Part shown: positions 37,886 to 48,698 of the stretch, one piece after another
Numbering within the stretch: position 1 is the stretch's first letter
How the letters are laid out: each line of letters starts with the position of its first letter
DNA from: Pseudolabrys sp.
GTDB lineage: Bacteria > Pseudomonadota > Alphaproteobacteria > Rhizobiales > Xanthobacteraceae
DNA length: 64,000 nt
Assembly: GCA_026125895.1 (NCBI GenBank)
Contig: JAHCKG010000016.1
Coordinates: 39,855 to 103,854 of the forward strand
Direction: 5' to 3'
Notes under the pieces: model-generated
What the model was told of the DNA's origin: nothing
Database searches by the model: none
The model's input: only the letters and a program-made list of their open reading frames with translations
Position numbers and translations under genes: made by a program

Positions 37886-38599
37886 TCAGGCCGCGGCCTG
37901 ATCGGTTAACGCAATCATCGCCGATTCGTCCGGCCGCTTTGCGACGCCGATCCGGGTCGCGCCGGCCTCGCGCAGCGGCGCGGCGACCTGGGCCGACAGG
38001 CACAGTTGACGGACGCCGAGCGCCGCCTCGGCAATACCGGCGTCGCGCGCACCGGTAACGTATTGCGCGGCGCTCCGTTTCGAAAAATGCATCACGGCAT
38101 CGACCGCGCGATCCTTGAGCGCGGCGGTCAGCTCTGCCGGGAACGGCTGCGGTACCGCGCGATAGATCACCGCCAGTTCCACGGCGATGCCGTGTACGGC
38201 AAGTTCGCCGGCAAGATCGGCGGCGCGGTCTTGGCCGGCGAGATACAACAGCGGCGCCGTGGCGTCGGGCCGCTGTTCCGCGATCAGCCGCACCAGATCG
38301 ACCGCGTCACCGCCGGCGACGTGGATGCGGGTGAAGCCGGCATCGCGCGCCGCATCGGCGCTGCGGCTACCGACCGCATAAAGCGACAATGACGTAAGCG
38401 AGGCGAGCGCCGGGTGGTCGGCGATCGCCGCCGCGGCATTGGCGCTGGTGATGACGACGGCGCCGTAGCGCTGATGCAGCTCGACCGGCAGCGTCTCGAT
38501 GCGCAAGAGCGGCGCGATCAGCATCTCGTGGCCGTGCGCGCGCAGCGCCGCGGCGGTGCGTTCGCTGTCGTCCTGCGGCCGCGTCAGCACGATGCGCAT
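37886..38599 (-). CDS. hemD: Uroporphyrinogen-III synthase
   Basis: A 237-residue cytoplasmic enzyme that closes and inverts ring D of hydroxymethylbilane. Sequence conservation is low in this family, but the fold markers are present: MRIVLTRPQDDSERTAAAL at the start, VITSANAAAAI (about 48-58), LYAVGSRSADAARDAGF, and VDAVMHFSKRSAAQYV in the second domain. Its position between hemC and the Mic60 gene on the same strand supports the call. The gap to hemC is 37 bases. Confidence 0.93.
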   Translation of the reverse strand: MRIVLTRPQDDSERTAAALRAHGHEMLIAPLLRIETLPVELHQRYGAVVITSANAAAAIADHPALASLTSLSLYAVGSRSADAARDAGFTRIHVAGGDAVDLVRLIAEQRPDATAPLLYLAGQDRAADLAGELAVHGIAVELAVIYRAVPQPFPAELTAALKDRAVDAVMHFSKRSAAQYVTGARDAGIAEAALGVRQLCLSAQVAAPLREAGATRIGVAKRPDESAMIALTDQAAA

Positions 38600-38636
38600 C
38601 GTTGCTCCCTCGCCGTCCGGAAACGCGTCAAAAAGT

Positions 38637-39563
38637 TCAATCGAAGAAATTCGGTCCGCCGATCTTCTTCAGGGCGCGGCCGGCATCGTCGCCGATCCGG
38701 ACCGCGTCGCGAATATGGCCGTTGCCGGTGATGTCGTGCGCGCCCTTGCCGTCCGGCCGGGCGATGAGGCCGCGGAAATGCAGCGTGTCGCCCGACAAGG
38801 TCGCGTGACCGGCGAGCGGCGTCTTGCACGAGCCGTCGAGCGCAGCGAGAAAGGCGCGCTCGCAGGCGACCGCAATGAAGGTCGCGGTGTGATTGATGCG
38901 CGCCACCAACTGCCGTGTGCGATTGTCGTCGCCGCGCGTTTCGATACCGATGGCGCCCTGCGCCACGGCCGGCAGAAATTCTTCCACCGGCATGACGTGG
39001 GTCGCGTGCTGCGACAGGCCGAGACGGTTGAGCCCGGCAATCGCCAGCAAGGTGGCATCGACCTCGCCGCTCTCCAGTTTGCGCAGCCGCGTTTCGACGT
39101 TGCCGCGCAGCGGCGTCACTTTCAGGTCGGGCCGCGCCGCCATGACGATGGCTTGGCGCCGCAGCGACGCCGTGCCGAGATGGGCGCCCTGCGGCAGATC
39201 GGCCAGCGTCTTTGCCTTGAGGCTGATGAAGGCGTCGCGCGGGTCCTCACGCTCGAGCACGGCGGCCAGCAGCAGCCCTGGCTGCGAGATCGTCGGCATG
39301 TCCTTGGCCGAATGCACGGCGAGATCGATGCGCTCCGTCAGCAGCGCCTCCTCGATCTCCTTGGTGAACAGGCCCTTGCCGCCAACCTCGGACAACGGAC
39401 GGTCCTGGATGGCGTCGCCGGTGGTCTTGATGGTGACGATCTCGAACGCGGCCTCGTCGGCGCCATGGGCCTGCGCCAGCAGCCGGCGCACCGTATTGGC
39501 CTGGACCAGCGCCAGCGGTGAGCCGCGCGTGCCGATGCGGAGAAGGGGGGCCGATTGCGCCAT
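38637..39563 (-). CDS. hemC: Hydroxymethylbilane synthase (porphobilinogen deaminase)
   Basis: A 308-residue enzyme polymerising four porphobilinogens. LLRIGTRGSPLALVQANTV (about 6-24), HSAKDMPT (about 84) and the arginine-rich IGTASLRRQA block are diagnostic. The cysteine that carries the dipyrromethane cofactor is in DGSCKTPLAGHA (near 245). It is the first gene of the minus-strand heme cluster hemC-hemD-mic60-hemY and is divergent from tsaD across a palindromic repeat. Confidence 0.98.
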   Translation of the reverse strand: MAQSAPLLRIGTRGSPLALVQANTVRRLLAQAHGADEAAFEIVTIKTTGDAIQDRPLSEVGGKGLFTKEIEEALLTERIDLAVHSAKDMPTISQPGLLLAAVLEREDPRDAFISLKAKTLADLPQGAHLGTASLRRQAIVMAARPDLKVTPLRGNVETRLRKLESGEVDATLLAIAGLNRLGLSQHATHVMPVEEFLPAVAQGAIGIETRGDDNRTRQLVARINHTATFIAVACERAFLAALDGSCKTPLAGHATLSGDTLHFRGLIARPDGKGAHDITGNGHIRDAVRIGDDAGRALKKIGGPNFFD

Positions 39564-39631
39564 ATATCCTCGCGATGCTAGGCGGTCCTTGTAGTGCAGA
39601 CGGCGTGACGAAGGAAAGCGACCCTTTTATC

Positions 39632-39734
39632 GTCATTCCGGGGCGCCACGAAGTGGCGAACCCGGAATCCATACGCCGCAGCAGGGATTATGGATTCCGG
39701 GCTCGGCCGCCTTCGGCGCCCGCCCCGGAATGAC
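39632..39734. repeat. Long palindromic repeat (family D) between hemC and tsaD
   Basis: GTCATTCCGGGGCG (39632-39645) is perfectly complementary to CGCCCCGGAATGAC (39721-39734). Inner arms GGAATCCATA and TATGGATTCC are also complementary. The right end lies directly against the tsaD ribosome binding site, unusual for these repeats, which otherwise mostly lie after stop codons. Confidence 0.88.
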
Positions 39735-39744
39735 AAGGAGTATG

Positions 39745-40818
39745 ATGCTCGTCCTCGGTATCGAGACGACCTGCGACGAAACCGCGGCCGCCGTCGTCGA
39801 GCGCGCCGCGGACGGCTCGTCGCGCATCCTGTCGAATATCGTGCTCAGCCAGGTCGAACAGCATGCGGCTTTCGGCGGCGTCGTGCCGGAGATCGCCGCC
39901 CGCGCCCATGTCGAGGCGCTCGACCTGATCATCGACGAGGCAATGCGCGAGGCGGGCAAAAGCTACGACGACCTCGACGGCATCGCCGCCGCCGCCGGCC
40001 CCGGGCTCATCGGCGGCGTCATCGTCGGGCTGACCACCGCCAAGGCGATCGCGCTGGTGAAGAACAAGCCATTGCTCGCCATCAATCACCTCGAGGCGCA
40101 CGCGCTCACCGCGCGGCTGACCGACAACACGCCGTTTCCCTATCTGCTGTTTCTTGCCTCCGGCGGCCACACCCAGATCGTCGCCGTGCGCGGCGTCGGC
40201 GATTATGTGCGGCTCGGCACCACGCAGGACGACGCCATCGGCGAAGCCTTCGACAAGACCGCGAAGCTCCTGGGCCTCGGCTATCCCGGCGGTCCGGAAG
40301 TGGAGCGCCAGGCGACGCGCGGCGACAAGGAGCGCTTCGCGCTGCCGCGGCCGATGCAGCATCGCAAGGACTGCGACTTCTCCTTTTCCGGCTTGAAGAC
40401 CGCGCTGCGGCTGGAAGCCGAGCGCATCGCGCCGATGTCGCCGCAGGACGTCGCGGACATGTGCGCCTCGTTCCAGCAGGCCGTCGTCGATGTCGTGTAC
40501 GACCGGCTGCGCGCCGGCCTGCGCCTGTTTCGCGCGCGCTTCGGCGAGCCGCACGCCATGGTCGCGGCCGGCGGCGTCGCCGCCAATCAGGCGATCCGCG
40601 GCGTCCTCAATCGTCTCGCCATGGAAACCGGCACGCCGCTGGTCGCGCCGCCGCTCAAGCTGTGCACCGACAACGGCGCCATGATCGCCTGGGCCGGCAT
40701 CGAACGGCTGGCGCTCGGCCTCACCGACACGATGGAAATGGCACCGCGCGCCCGCTGGCCGCTCGATGCCTCGGCCGCGGCGGAAGGTGCGCGCAAGCGC
40801 ACGGCGGCGTATAAGTAG
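39745..40818 (+). CDS. tsaD: tRNA N6-threonylcarbamoyladenosine transferase
   Basis: A 357-residue subunit of the complex that makes t6A37 in ANN-decoding tRNAs. The metal-binding histidines are in [11 protein letters not shown] (H about 115 and 119), with [10 protein letters not shown] at the N-terminus, [17 protein letters not shown] and [12 protein letters not shown]. The frame opens at 39730 inside the repeat, but AAGGAG at 39735-39740 favours ATG 39745 (or 39742). It heads a plus-strand run tsaD, gpsA, EVE-domain gene. Confidence 0.97.
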   Translation: MLVLGIETTCDETAAAVVERAADGSSRILSNIVLSQVEQHAAFGGVVPEIAARAHVEALDLIIDEAMREAGKSYDDLDGIAAAAGPGLIGGVIVGLTTAKAIALVKNKPLLAINHLEAHALTARLTDNTPFPYLLFLASGGHTQIVAVRGVGDYVRLGTTQDDAIGEAFDKTAKLLGLGYPGGPEVERQATRGDKERFALPRPMQHRKDCDFSFSGLKTALRLEAERIAPMSPQDVADMCASFQQAVVDVVYDRLRAGLRLFRARFGEPHAMVAAGGVAANQAIRGVLNRLAMETGTPLVAPPLKLCTDNGAMIAWAGIERLALGLTDTMEMAPRARWPLDASAAAEGARKRTAAYK

Positions 40819-40842
40819 CGCGACATTGCCGGAAACCATTTC

Positions 40843-41817
40843 ATGACCATCCAACGCATCGCGGTGCTGGGAGGCGGCGCCTGGGGAACGGCGCTGGCGC
40901 AGACCGCCGCGCGCGCCGGCCGCGACGTGACCTTGTGGGAGTTCGATGCCGGCCATGCCGAACATCTCGCCACGGCGCGCGAGAGCCGCTTCCTGCCGGG
41001 CGTCAAGCTCGAAGCTTCGATCAAGGTGACGCGCGCGCTCGGCGAGGCCGCGCAGGCCGACGCCGTGCTGCTGGTGGTGCCGGCGCAGGCCCTGCGTTCT
41101 GTGGTCGCGGCGCTGGCGCAGACCATGCGCACGGGCACGCCGTTGATCGCCTGCGCCAAGGGCATCGAGCACGGCACGCACAAATTCATGACCGAAATCA
41201 TCGTCGAGCACGCGCCCGATGCCGTGCCGGCGATTTTGTCAGGGCCCAGTTTCGCCATCGACGTGGCGCGCGGCCTGCCGACCGCGGTGACGATCGCCGC
41301 CGCCGATGCCGTCATCGCCGAACAACTGGCGCAGGCCATGAACTCCGGCAGCTTCCGGCCCTATCACACCACCGATATCCGCGGCGTCGAGATCGGCGGC
41401 GCGGTGAAGAACGTGCTGGCGATCGCTTCGGGCATTGTCACTGGACGCGGGCTCGGGGCCTCGGCCTCGGCGGCCCTGACGACGCGCGGCTTCGCCGAGA
41501 TGGTGCGCTTCGGCCGCGCGCTCGGCGCCCGGCCCGAGACGCTCACCGGCCTGTCCGGCCTCGGCGATCTCATCCTCACCTGCTCGTCGCCGCAGTCGCG
41601 CAACTTCTCCTATGGCGCCGCGCTCGGCCGTGGCGAAGCGCCGAGCGGCAAGCTGGCCGAAGGCGCCTTCACCGCGCCGGTGCTCTTGGAGATGGCGCGC
41701 GACAAGAACATCGACATGCCGATCTCGGCGGCGGTGGCCGCCGTCTTGGCGAAGCAACTGAGCGTCGATGAGGCGATCGCGGCTCTGCTGTCGCGGCCGA
41801 TCAAGGCGGAGGAATAA
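40843..41817 (+). CDS. gpsA: Glycerol-3-phosphate dehydrogenase [NAD(P)+]
   Basis: A 324-residue cytoplasmic enzyme reducing dihydroxyacetone phosphate to sn-glycerol-3-phosphate for phospholipid synthesis. [12 protein letters not shown] (about 8-19) is the Rossmann motif; [34 protein letters not shown] (with the catalytic lysine) and [19 protein letters not shown] are the family blocks. It follows tsaD by 24 bases and precedes the EVE gene by 6, so the three are probably one operon. Confidence 0.97.
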   Translation: MTIQRIAVLGGGAWGTALAQTAARAGRDVTLWEFDAGHAEHLATARESRFLPGVKLEASIKVTRALGEAAQADAVLLVVPAQALRSVVAALAQTMRTGTPLIACAKGIEHGTHKFMTEIIVEHAPDAVPAILSGPSFAIDVARGLPTAVTIAAADAVIAEQLAQAMNSGSFRPYHTTDIRGVEIGGAVKNVLAIASGIVTGRGLGASASAALTTRGFAEMVRFGRALGARPETLTGLSGLGDLILTCSSPQSRNFSYGAALGRGEAPSGKLAEGAFTAPVLLEMARDKNIDMPISAAVAAVLAKQLSVDEAIAALLSRPIKAEE

Positions 41818-41823
41818 ACAGCG

Positions 41824-42246
41824 ATGGCCTACTGGCTTCTGAAATCCGAACCCGATGCCTGGTCGTGGGACCAGATGGTCAAAGCCGGCGCCAAGGGCAC
41901 GGCCTGGACCGGCATCCGCAACCACACCGCCAAGCTCAACATGATGAAGATGAAGAAGGGCGACCGCGGCTTCTTCTATCATTCCAATGTCGGCAAGGAG
42001 ATCGTCGGCATCGTCGAGGTCATCAAGACTGCCTACCCCGATCCGACCGCGAAGGCCGGCGAACCCTGGGTCTGCGTTGACGTCAAGGCCGTCGAACCGA
42101 TGCCGAAGCCGGTGACGCTCGCCGCCATCAAGGCCGAGCCGAAGCTCGCCGACATCCAGTTGCTGCGGCAGTCGCGGCTGTCGCTGCCGGCGATCACCGA
42201 CGCCGAATGGAAGCTCGTCTGCAAGATGGGCGGTCTCAAAGGCTGA
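41824..42246 (+). CDS. EVE-domain protein
   Basis: A 140-residue single-domain protein of the PUA-like EVE family: MAYWLLKSEPDAWSWDQMV, WTGIRNHTAKLNMMKMKKGDRGFFYHSN and VGIVEVIKTAYPDPTA are its signature blocks. The fold has an aromatic cage suited to modified bases, and roles in RNA or DNA modification recognition have been proposed. Its position directly after tsaD and gpsA is a recurrent alphaproteobacterial arrangement; the link to t6A is inferred from that only. Confidence 0.92.
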   Translation: MAYWLLKSEPDAWSWDQMVKAGAKGTAWTGIRNHTAKLNMMKMKKGDRGFFYHSNVGKEIVGIVEVIKTAYPDPTAKAGEPWVCVDVKAVEPMPKPVTLAAIKAEPKLADIQLLRQSRLSLPAITDAEWKLVCKMGGLKG

Positions 42247-42253
42247 AAAAGAT

Positions 42254-42730
42254 CTATCGCCGCCGCACGGCGACCGGCGGCAGGCGCGGCTCGACCGGCA
42301 TCGACTGGATGATCGAGGTGTTGGTCAGCGCGAATGGGTTGATCGCATCGATCAACCGCTCGAGGTCGGCGACCGACCGGACATGCGCCCGCGCGATGTA
42401 GCAATCTTCGCCGGTGATGCGATCGCACGACACGATTTCCGGCAGGCCCTTGAGAATCTCCGCCACCTTCTTGAGCTGACCCGGCGTCGGCCGCACTCGG
42501 ATCCACGCCGCGATGGGCAATCCCAGCGCCGCGGGATTGATGACGGCGCAGTAGCCCTCAATCACGCCGGCCTCTTCAAGCCGCTTGATGCGATCGGCGA
42601 CGCTGGGGGCCGACAGTTTCACCAGCCGCGCCAGTTCCGCCGTGCTGACGCGGGCATTGGCCGCCAGCGCTGCGATCAGTTTGGCGTCGACGGCGTCGAA
42701 AGACGTATTTTCGGATCGCAGGCTCGCCAA
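42254..42730 (-). CDS. Lrp/AsnC-family transcriptional regulator
   Basis: A 158-residue regulator with an N-terminal helix-turn-helix (DAKLIAALAANARVSTAELARLVKLSAPSVADRIKRLEEAG, about 14-54) and a RAM/SAM ligand-binding domain (IRVRPTPGQLKKVAEILKGLPEIVSCDRITGEDCYIARAHV). It is divergent from the RhtA-type exporter with 87 bases between the starts. Control of that exporter by an amino acid is therefore likely but not shown. Its 3' end is 7 bases from the EVE gene stop. Confidence 0.92.
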   Translation of the reverse strand: MASLRSENTSFDAVDAKLIAALAANARVSTAELARLVKLSAPSVADRIKRLEEAGVIEGYCAVINPAALGLPIAAWIRVRPTPGQLKKVAEILKGLPEIVSCDRITGEDCYIARAHVRSVADLERLIDAINPFALTNTSIIQSMPVEPRLPPVAVRRR

Positions 42731-42817
42731 CTTAATCTCCTTCGATCACTAGCCAAAGCAAGCCAATGGGCTGTCGATGCCGATGGATTACGGCATCCGG
42801 CGCGCCAGAATGAAGGC

Positions 42818-43708
42818 ATGCTATCGCGAGGCCCCGCCCGCTTCAATCGCGCCGCCGAACGGGCGCCGCCGCAACTCTGGTTCGGCGTCAGCGCGGTCTT
42901 TCATTATCTCGGCCCGTCCTTCGCCGTGCTGCTGTTTCCGGCGGTCGGCGTGCTCGGCGTCGCCTGGTTCCGCATCGCCACGGCTGCCGCGGCCTTCGCC
43001 GTACTCACGAATCCGTGGCGCGCCATCGCCAGCGCCGATGGCAGGACGCGCCTCATGCTCGTCGGTCTCGGCCTGTGCCTCGCGGCGATGAACACGTCGT
43101 TCTATCTCGCGCTCGACCGCCTGCCGATGAGCCTGGTTGCGGCGATGGAGTTCGTCGGCACCATCGCCATCGCCCTGATCGGCGCGCGATCGTGGCGCAA
43201 CTTTCTGGCGCTGGGCCTGGTTGTCGCCGGTGTCTTCGTTCTCATCGACATAACCTGGTCGACCGACCCGATCGGCCTGGCTTGGTCAGCCTTCAATGCC
43301 GTGCTGTTTGCGGCTTACATCGTCATCGGCCACAAGGCGGCGCAGGACGGCGCGAGCGGCGGCGTGGAGCGGCTGGGCGCCGCGATGCTGATCGCCTTTG
43401 CCGTCATCATGCCCATCGGCCTCTTCGAGGCGATCAGGGCCTTCGCCTCGCCCCGCCTCGTGCTGGCCGGTATCGGCGTCGGCATCTGTTCGTCGGTCAT
43501 CCCTTATGTCTGCGACCAATTGGCGATGTCGCGGCTGCCGCGGGCGAGCTTCGCGCTGCTGCTCGCCCTGCTGCCGGTCACGGCCACCGTCATCGCCGCC
43601 GCCATTCTTGCCCAGATCCCCTCATTCCGGGACCTCGCGGGCATCGGGCTGGTGGTCGCCGGCATCGCCGTTCACCGCCCTGCGGGCGCCGCGCCGGAAG
43701 CGCCCTAA
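42818..43708 (+). CDS. DMT-superfamily exporter, RhtA (EamA) type
   Basis: A 296-residue inner-membrane protein with ten hydrophobic segments in two EamA halves. Conserved stretches include VFHYLGPSFAVLLFPAVGVLGVAWFRI, LPMSLVAAMEFVGTIAIALIGARSWRN and SSVIPYVCDQLAMSRLPRASFALLLALLPVTA, all close to RhtA, the threonine/homoserine exporter. The start at ATG 42818 gives a normal length; the frame is open far upstream, antisense to the Lrp gene. The divergent Lrp regulator fits amino acid export. Confidence 0.87.
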   Translation: MLSRGPARFNRAAERAPPQLWFGVSAVFHYLGPSFAVLLFPAVGVLGVAWFRIATAAAAFAVLTNPWRAIASADGRTRLMLVGLGLCLAAMNTSFYLALDRLPMSLVAAMEFVGTIAIALIGARSWRNFLALGLVVAGVFVLIDITWSTDPIGLAWSAFNAVLFAAYIVIGHKAAQDGASGGVERLGAAMLIAFAVIMPIGLFEAIRAFASPRLVLAGIGVGICSSVIPYVCDQLAMSRLPRASFALLLALLPVTATVIAAAILAQIPSFRDLAGIGLVVAGIAVHRPAGAAPEAP

Positions 43709-43872
43709 AGCTGCCCCGGCATTGATATTTCCCAAACGTCGCACACGACGAAAGTTGCAGGTTGGGCGCTTGTGAGCGCTTGGCCCGGCGGCGCATAATG
43801 CCGGATGGAACCATAAGGGCGCCCGGAGCAAACGGGCCGCCGGGGCGAGACGCGATACCGGGAGGAAGTGCG

Positions 43873-45831
<1,959 letters not shown>

Positions 45832-45851
45832 CGCGCCCACGTTAAGACAAG

Positions 45852-45919
45852 CTCCGCTCATTCCCGCGAAAGCGGGAATCCAGAAAGCTGGGTCCCCGCT
45901 TCCGCGGGGACGAGCGGAG
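45852..45919. repeat. Composite palindromic repeat (family A) after acs
   Basis: Bounded by CTCCGCTC and GAGCGGAG. It contains TTCCCGCGAAAGCGGGAA and TCCCCGCTTCCGCGGGGA. It is nearly the same as 58025-58096. Confidence 0.88.
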
Positions 45920-45932
45920 TAAAAGGCAGCTG

Positions 45933-45969
45933 AAAAGCCCTCTCCCGCACGGCGTGAGAGGGCTTTTTC
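45933..45969 (+). terminator. Intrinsic terminator of acs
   Basis: AAAAGCCCTCTC (45933-45944) pairs perfectly with GAGAGGGCTTTT (45956-45967), followed by further Ts. The A-run on the left arm would also let it work in the reverse direction. Confidence 0.93.
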
Positions 45970-46087
45970 TTGCCCGCCCCCAAAGGGAAAGTTCCACCCA
46001 CCCCGTTTACGTTACCGCGAGCTTTCCGCCGACGGCGCCGCGCGCCGCCCTATGATTGCGGCATTGGAATATTTCCCGAGCCGCGTC

Positions 46088-46624
46088 ATGACTCAAGTTC
46101 TCCTCAAACGGACGGTGCTGTTCGTCGCCTTCGTCCTCTGCTGGGCGGTGTTCGCCGCCGTCATCGCCCATGGTTCTCCCGCTGCCGGCCAGCGCGGCGT
46201 CGTGCCGTTCTCCGGCTTCGCGCCGGGCACCATCGTCGTCAAAACCAGTGAACGGCATCTGTACTACGTGCTCGACGATTATCGTGCGCTGCGCTTTCCG
46301 GTCGGCGTCGGCCGCGAGGGCATGACCTGGACCGGCACCGCGCGCGTCGAAGGCAAATATGTGAAGCCGGCCTGGTCGCCGCCGGAGGAAATCCGCCGCG
46401 ACAATCCGAGCCTGCCGGAGGTCATTCCCGGCGGCTCGCCGCATAACCCGATGGGCGATGCGGCGCTGACCTTGCGCGGCGGCGAATATGCGATCCACGG
46501 CACCAACAACCCGCGCTCGATCGGCGGCTTCGTCTCCTACGGCTGCATCCGCATGTTCAACCGCGACATCCGCGAACTGTATCGCATCGTCGCCGTCGGG
46601 ACGCCGGTGATCGTCGAGCAATGA
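46088..46624 (+). CDS. L,D-transpeptidase (YkuD family), first of two
   Basis: A 178-residue exported enzyme with an N-terminal hydrophobic segment (about 7-28) acting as signal or anchor. The YkuD catalytic block HGTNNPRSIGGFVSYGCIRM (about 138-157) contains the active cysteine near residue 152 and the supporting histidine. IVVKTSERHLYYVLDDYRALRFPVGVG opens the domain. Such enzymes form 3-3 peptidoglycan cross-links or attach outer-membrane proteins. The ATG at 46088 is preferred to the open frame from 46052. It overlaps the second copy by four bases (ATGA). Confidence 0.9.
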   Translation: MTQVLLKRTVLFVAFVLCWAVFAAVIAHGSPAAGQRGVVPFSGFAPGTIVVKTSERHLYYVLDDYRALRFPVGVGREGMTWTGTARVEGKYVKPAWSPPEEIRRDNPSLPEVIPGGSPHNPMGDAALTLRGGEYAIHGTNNPRSIGGFVSYGCIRMFNRDIRELYRIVAVGTPVIVEQ

Positions 46625-47112
46625 CGTTGTTACGGCCGCTCGCCGCCCTCCTCCTTCTCATTGCCATTCCCTTCGCCGCATCGCCCGCGGATGCGCGCGG
46701 CGACCTCGTCGCTTTCCGCAGCGGCTACCGCGCCGGCACCATCGTCGTCGCCACCGGCCAGCGCCAGCTCTTCTTCGTGGTCGATGGCGAGCGGGCGATC
46801 CGCTATCCGGTCGGCGTCGGCCGCGCCGGCATGGCCTGGCACGGCACCGCCTATGTCGCCGCCAAGCATGTCCGCCCGGCCTGGGCGCGTATTCCCGGCC
46901 GCACGCCGACCTATCCCGGCGGCTCGCCGAACAACCCGATGGGCGCCGCGGCCATGGGCCTCGATCGCGGCAACTACGCCATCCACGGCACCAACGATCC
47001 GTCCTCGATCGGCGGCTTCGTCTCCCATGGCTGCATCCGCATGTACAACGACGACATCATGGACCTTTATCGGCGCACGCCGCTCGGCACCCAGGTCCAC
47101 GTCCTGCAGTAA
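46621..47112 (+). CDS. L,D-transpeptidase (YkuD family), second of two
   Basis: A 163-residue paralogue of the preceding enzyme, with a cleavable Sec signal (LLLLIAIPFAASPADARG, cut near residue 26). The catalytic block HGTNDPSSIGGFVSHGCIRM (about 124-143) has the active cysteine near 138. The two share PGGSPxNPMG, FPVGVG/YPVGVG and the catalytic block, so they come from a tandem duplication. The ATGA overlap with the first copy implies coupled translation. No substrate-binding LysM domain is present in either. Confidence 0.92.
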   Translation: MTLLRPLAALLLLIAIPFAASPADARGDLVAFRSGYRAGTIVVATGQRQLFFVVDGERAIRYPVGVGRAGMAWHGTAYVAAKHVRPAWARIPGRTPTYPGGSPNNPMGAAAMGLDRGNYAIHGTNDPSSIGGFVSHGCIRMYNDDIMDLYRRTPLGTQVHVLQ

Positions 47113-47242
47113 GCGCAGTCCCTCCCGTCCTGCGGTAGGCTGCTGCCGGTCCGGTCCCCGCTCACGGCAAATCTTGTGAAGTCCCCTATATTTGCCAGCG
47201 TGCTCGCGCCCATGACACATTTCGTGGCAATAAGGGGTCGTC

Positions 47243-48586
47243 ATGGCGCGTCCGCGAATCTCCCCGCAACCCGAAGTTCCCGGCCTCGCCGCGCGGCGCA
47301 TCGCCGCCGACATCGTCGATGGCGTATTGCGCCGCCGCCTGCCCCTGGACGAACAACTTTCCGGCAAATCCGCGCATTTCGGCCTGCCGACATTGCCCGA
47401 GCGCGACCGCGCGCTGATGCGCCGCCTGGTCGCCACCGTGCTGCGCCGGCTCGGCACCTTGCGTCATCTCGTCGGCGGTTTTCTCGATAAGGGCTTTCCG
47501 GCTGAAGCGCCGCGCATCGAGACGATCCTTTTGATCGGCGCCGCGCAGATCCTGTGGCTCGAAGTGCCGGATCACGCCGCGGTCGATCTCTCGGTTCGCC
47601 TGGCGCAGGCCGACCGCCGCGGCGCGCGCTATGCCGGTCTGGTCAACGCCGTGCTGCGCCGCGTCGCGCAAGCGCGCAGTTCTTTCGACAGCGCCGACGC
47701 TTCGCGCGATACGCCGCCGTGGCTGATGGCCCGCTGGCAGAAGAATTACGGTGAGGACACAGCGCGCGCGATCGCGCAGGCCAACGGTCATGAACCGGCG
47801 CTCGACATTACCGTCAAGGCCGACGCCGGCTCGTGGGCCGAGCATCTACACGGCGACGTGCTGCCGACCGGCACCGTGCGCACGCTGGCGCATGGCGCGA
47901 TTTCGCTGCTGCCCGGCTTCGTCGAAGGCGCATGGTGGGTGCAGGATGCCGCCGCATCGATTCCGGCGCGGCTATTCGGCGATCTCGCCGGCAAGGACGT
48001 CTGCGATTTGTGTGCTGCACCCGGCGGCAAGACGGCGCAACTTGCCAATGCCGGCGCCAAAGTCACCGCCGTCGATCGTTCGCCGGCGCGCATCGCGCGG
48101 CTGAAGGAGAATTTCACGCGGCTCAAGCTGAACGTCGAAACCGTCGCCGCCGACGCTCTCGAGTGGCAGCCGGGCAGACAGTTCGACGCCGTGCTGCTCG
48201 ATGCACCTTGCACCGCGACCGGAACTATCCGCCGCCATCCCGACGTGCCGTGGCTCAAGTCGGAAAACGATCTGGCCGTGCTGACGCCGTTGCAGAGCCG
48301 GCTGCTCGACCGCGCTGTCGAACTGGTGAAGCCAGGCGGCATGCTGGTCTATTGCACCTGCTCGCTCGAGCCCGAGGAGGGCGAGACGCAGATTGCGGCG
48401 CTGCTGGCGCGCGATTCGCGGGTGGCGCGCGCGCCGATCGCAGGCACGGAAGTCTTCGGCCATGCCGAGTTCGTCACCGCGGCAGGCGACCTGCGCACGC
48501 TGCCGCACTACCTGCCGGACGAGGATCCGCGCTGGGCCGGGCTCGACGGCTTTTTCGCCGCCCGGCTGATCCGGAAAGACGCCTAA
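47243..48586 (+). CDS. rsmB: 16S rRNA (cytosine-967-C5)-methyltransferase
   Basis: A 447-residue RNA methyltransferase. The N-terminal NusB-like domain (about 1-150) is followed by the SAM-binding CAAPGGKTAQ (about 258-267), the motif IV cysteine in DAPCTATGTIRRHPD (about 321-335) and the motif VI catalytic cysteine in YCTCSLEPEEG (about 370-380). All the features that separate RsmB from related NOL1/Sun enzymes, including the NusB domain, are present. It is followed closely by a heparinase-like gene and purH. Confidence 0.93.
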   Translation: MARPRISPQPEVPGLAARRIAADIVDGVLRRRLPLDEQLSGKSAHFGLPTLPERDRALMRRLVATVLRRLGTLRHLVGGFLDKGFPAEAPRIETILLIGAAQILWLEVPDHAAVDLSVRLAQADRRGARYAGLVNAVLRRVAQARSSFDSADASRDTPPWLMARWQKNYGEDTARAIAQANGHEPALDITVKADAGSWAEHLHGDVLPTGTVRTLAHGAISLLPGFVEGAWWVQDAAASIPARLFGDLAGKDVCDLCAAPGGKTAQLANAGAKVTAVDRSPARIARLKENFTRLKLNVETVAADALEWQPGRQFDAVLLDAPCTATGTIRRHPDVPWLKSENDLAVLTPLQSRLLDRAVELVKPGGMLVYCTCSLEPEEGETQIAALLARDSRVARAPIAGTEVFGHAEFVTAAGDLRTLPHYLPDEDPRWAGLDGFFAARLIRKDA

Positions 48587-48698
48587 AGCCCGACTTATGC
48601 ACCGCCGGAGGGGCCCGCGGCCGCCATATTGGCCCGCCGCGGACCCTTCCGCTATCCTACGGATTGCACGCGGGAATCGCCTGCGGTGCTGGGGACGA

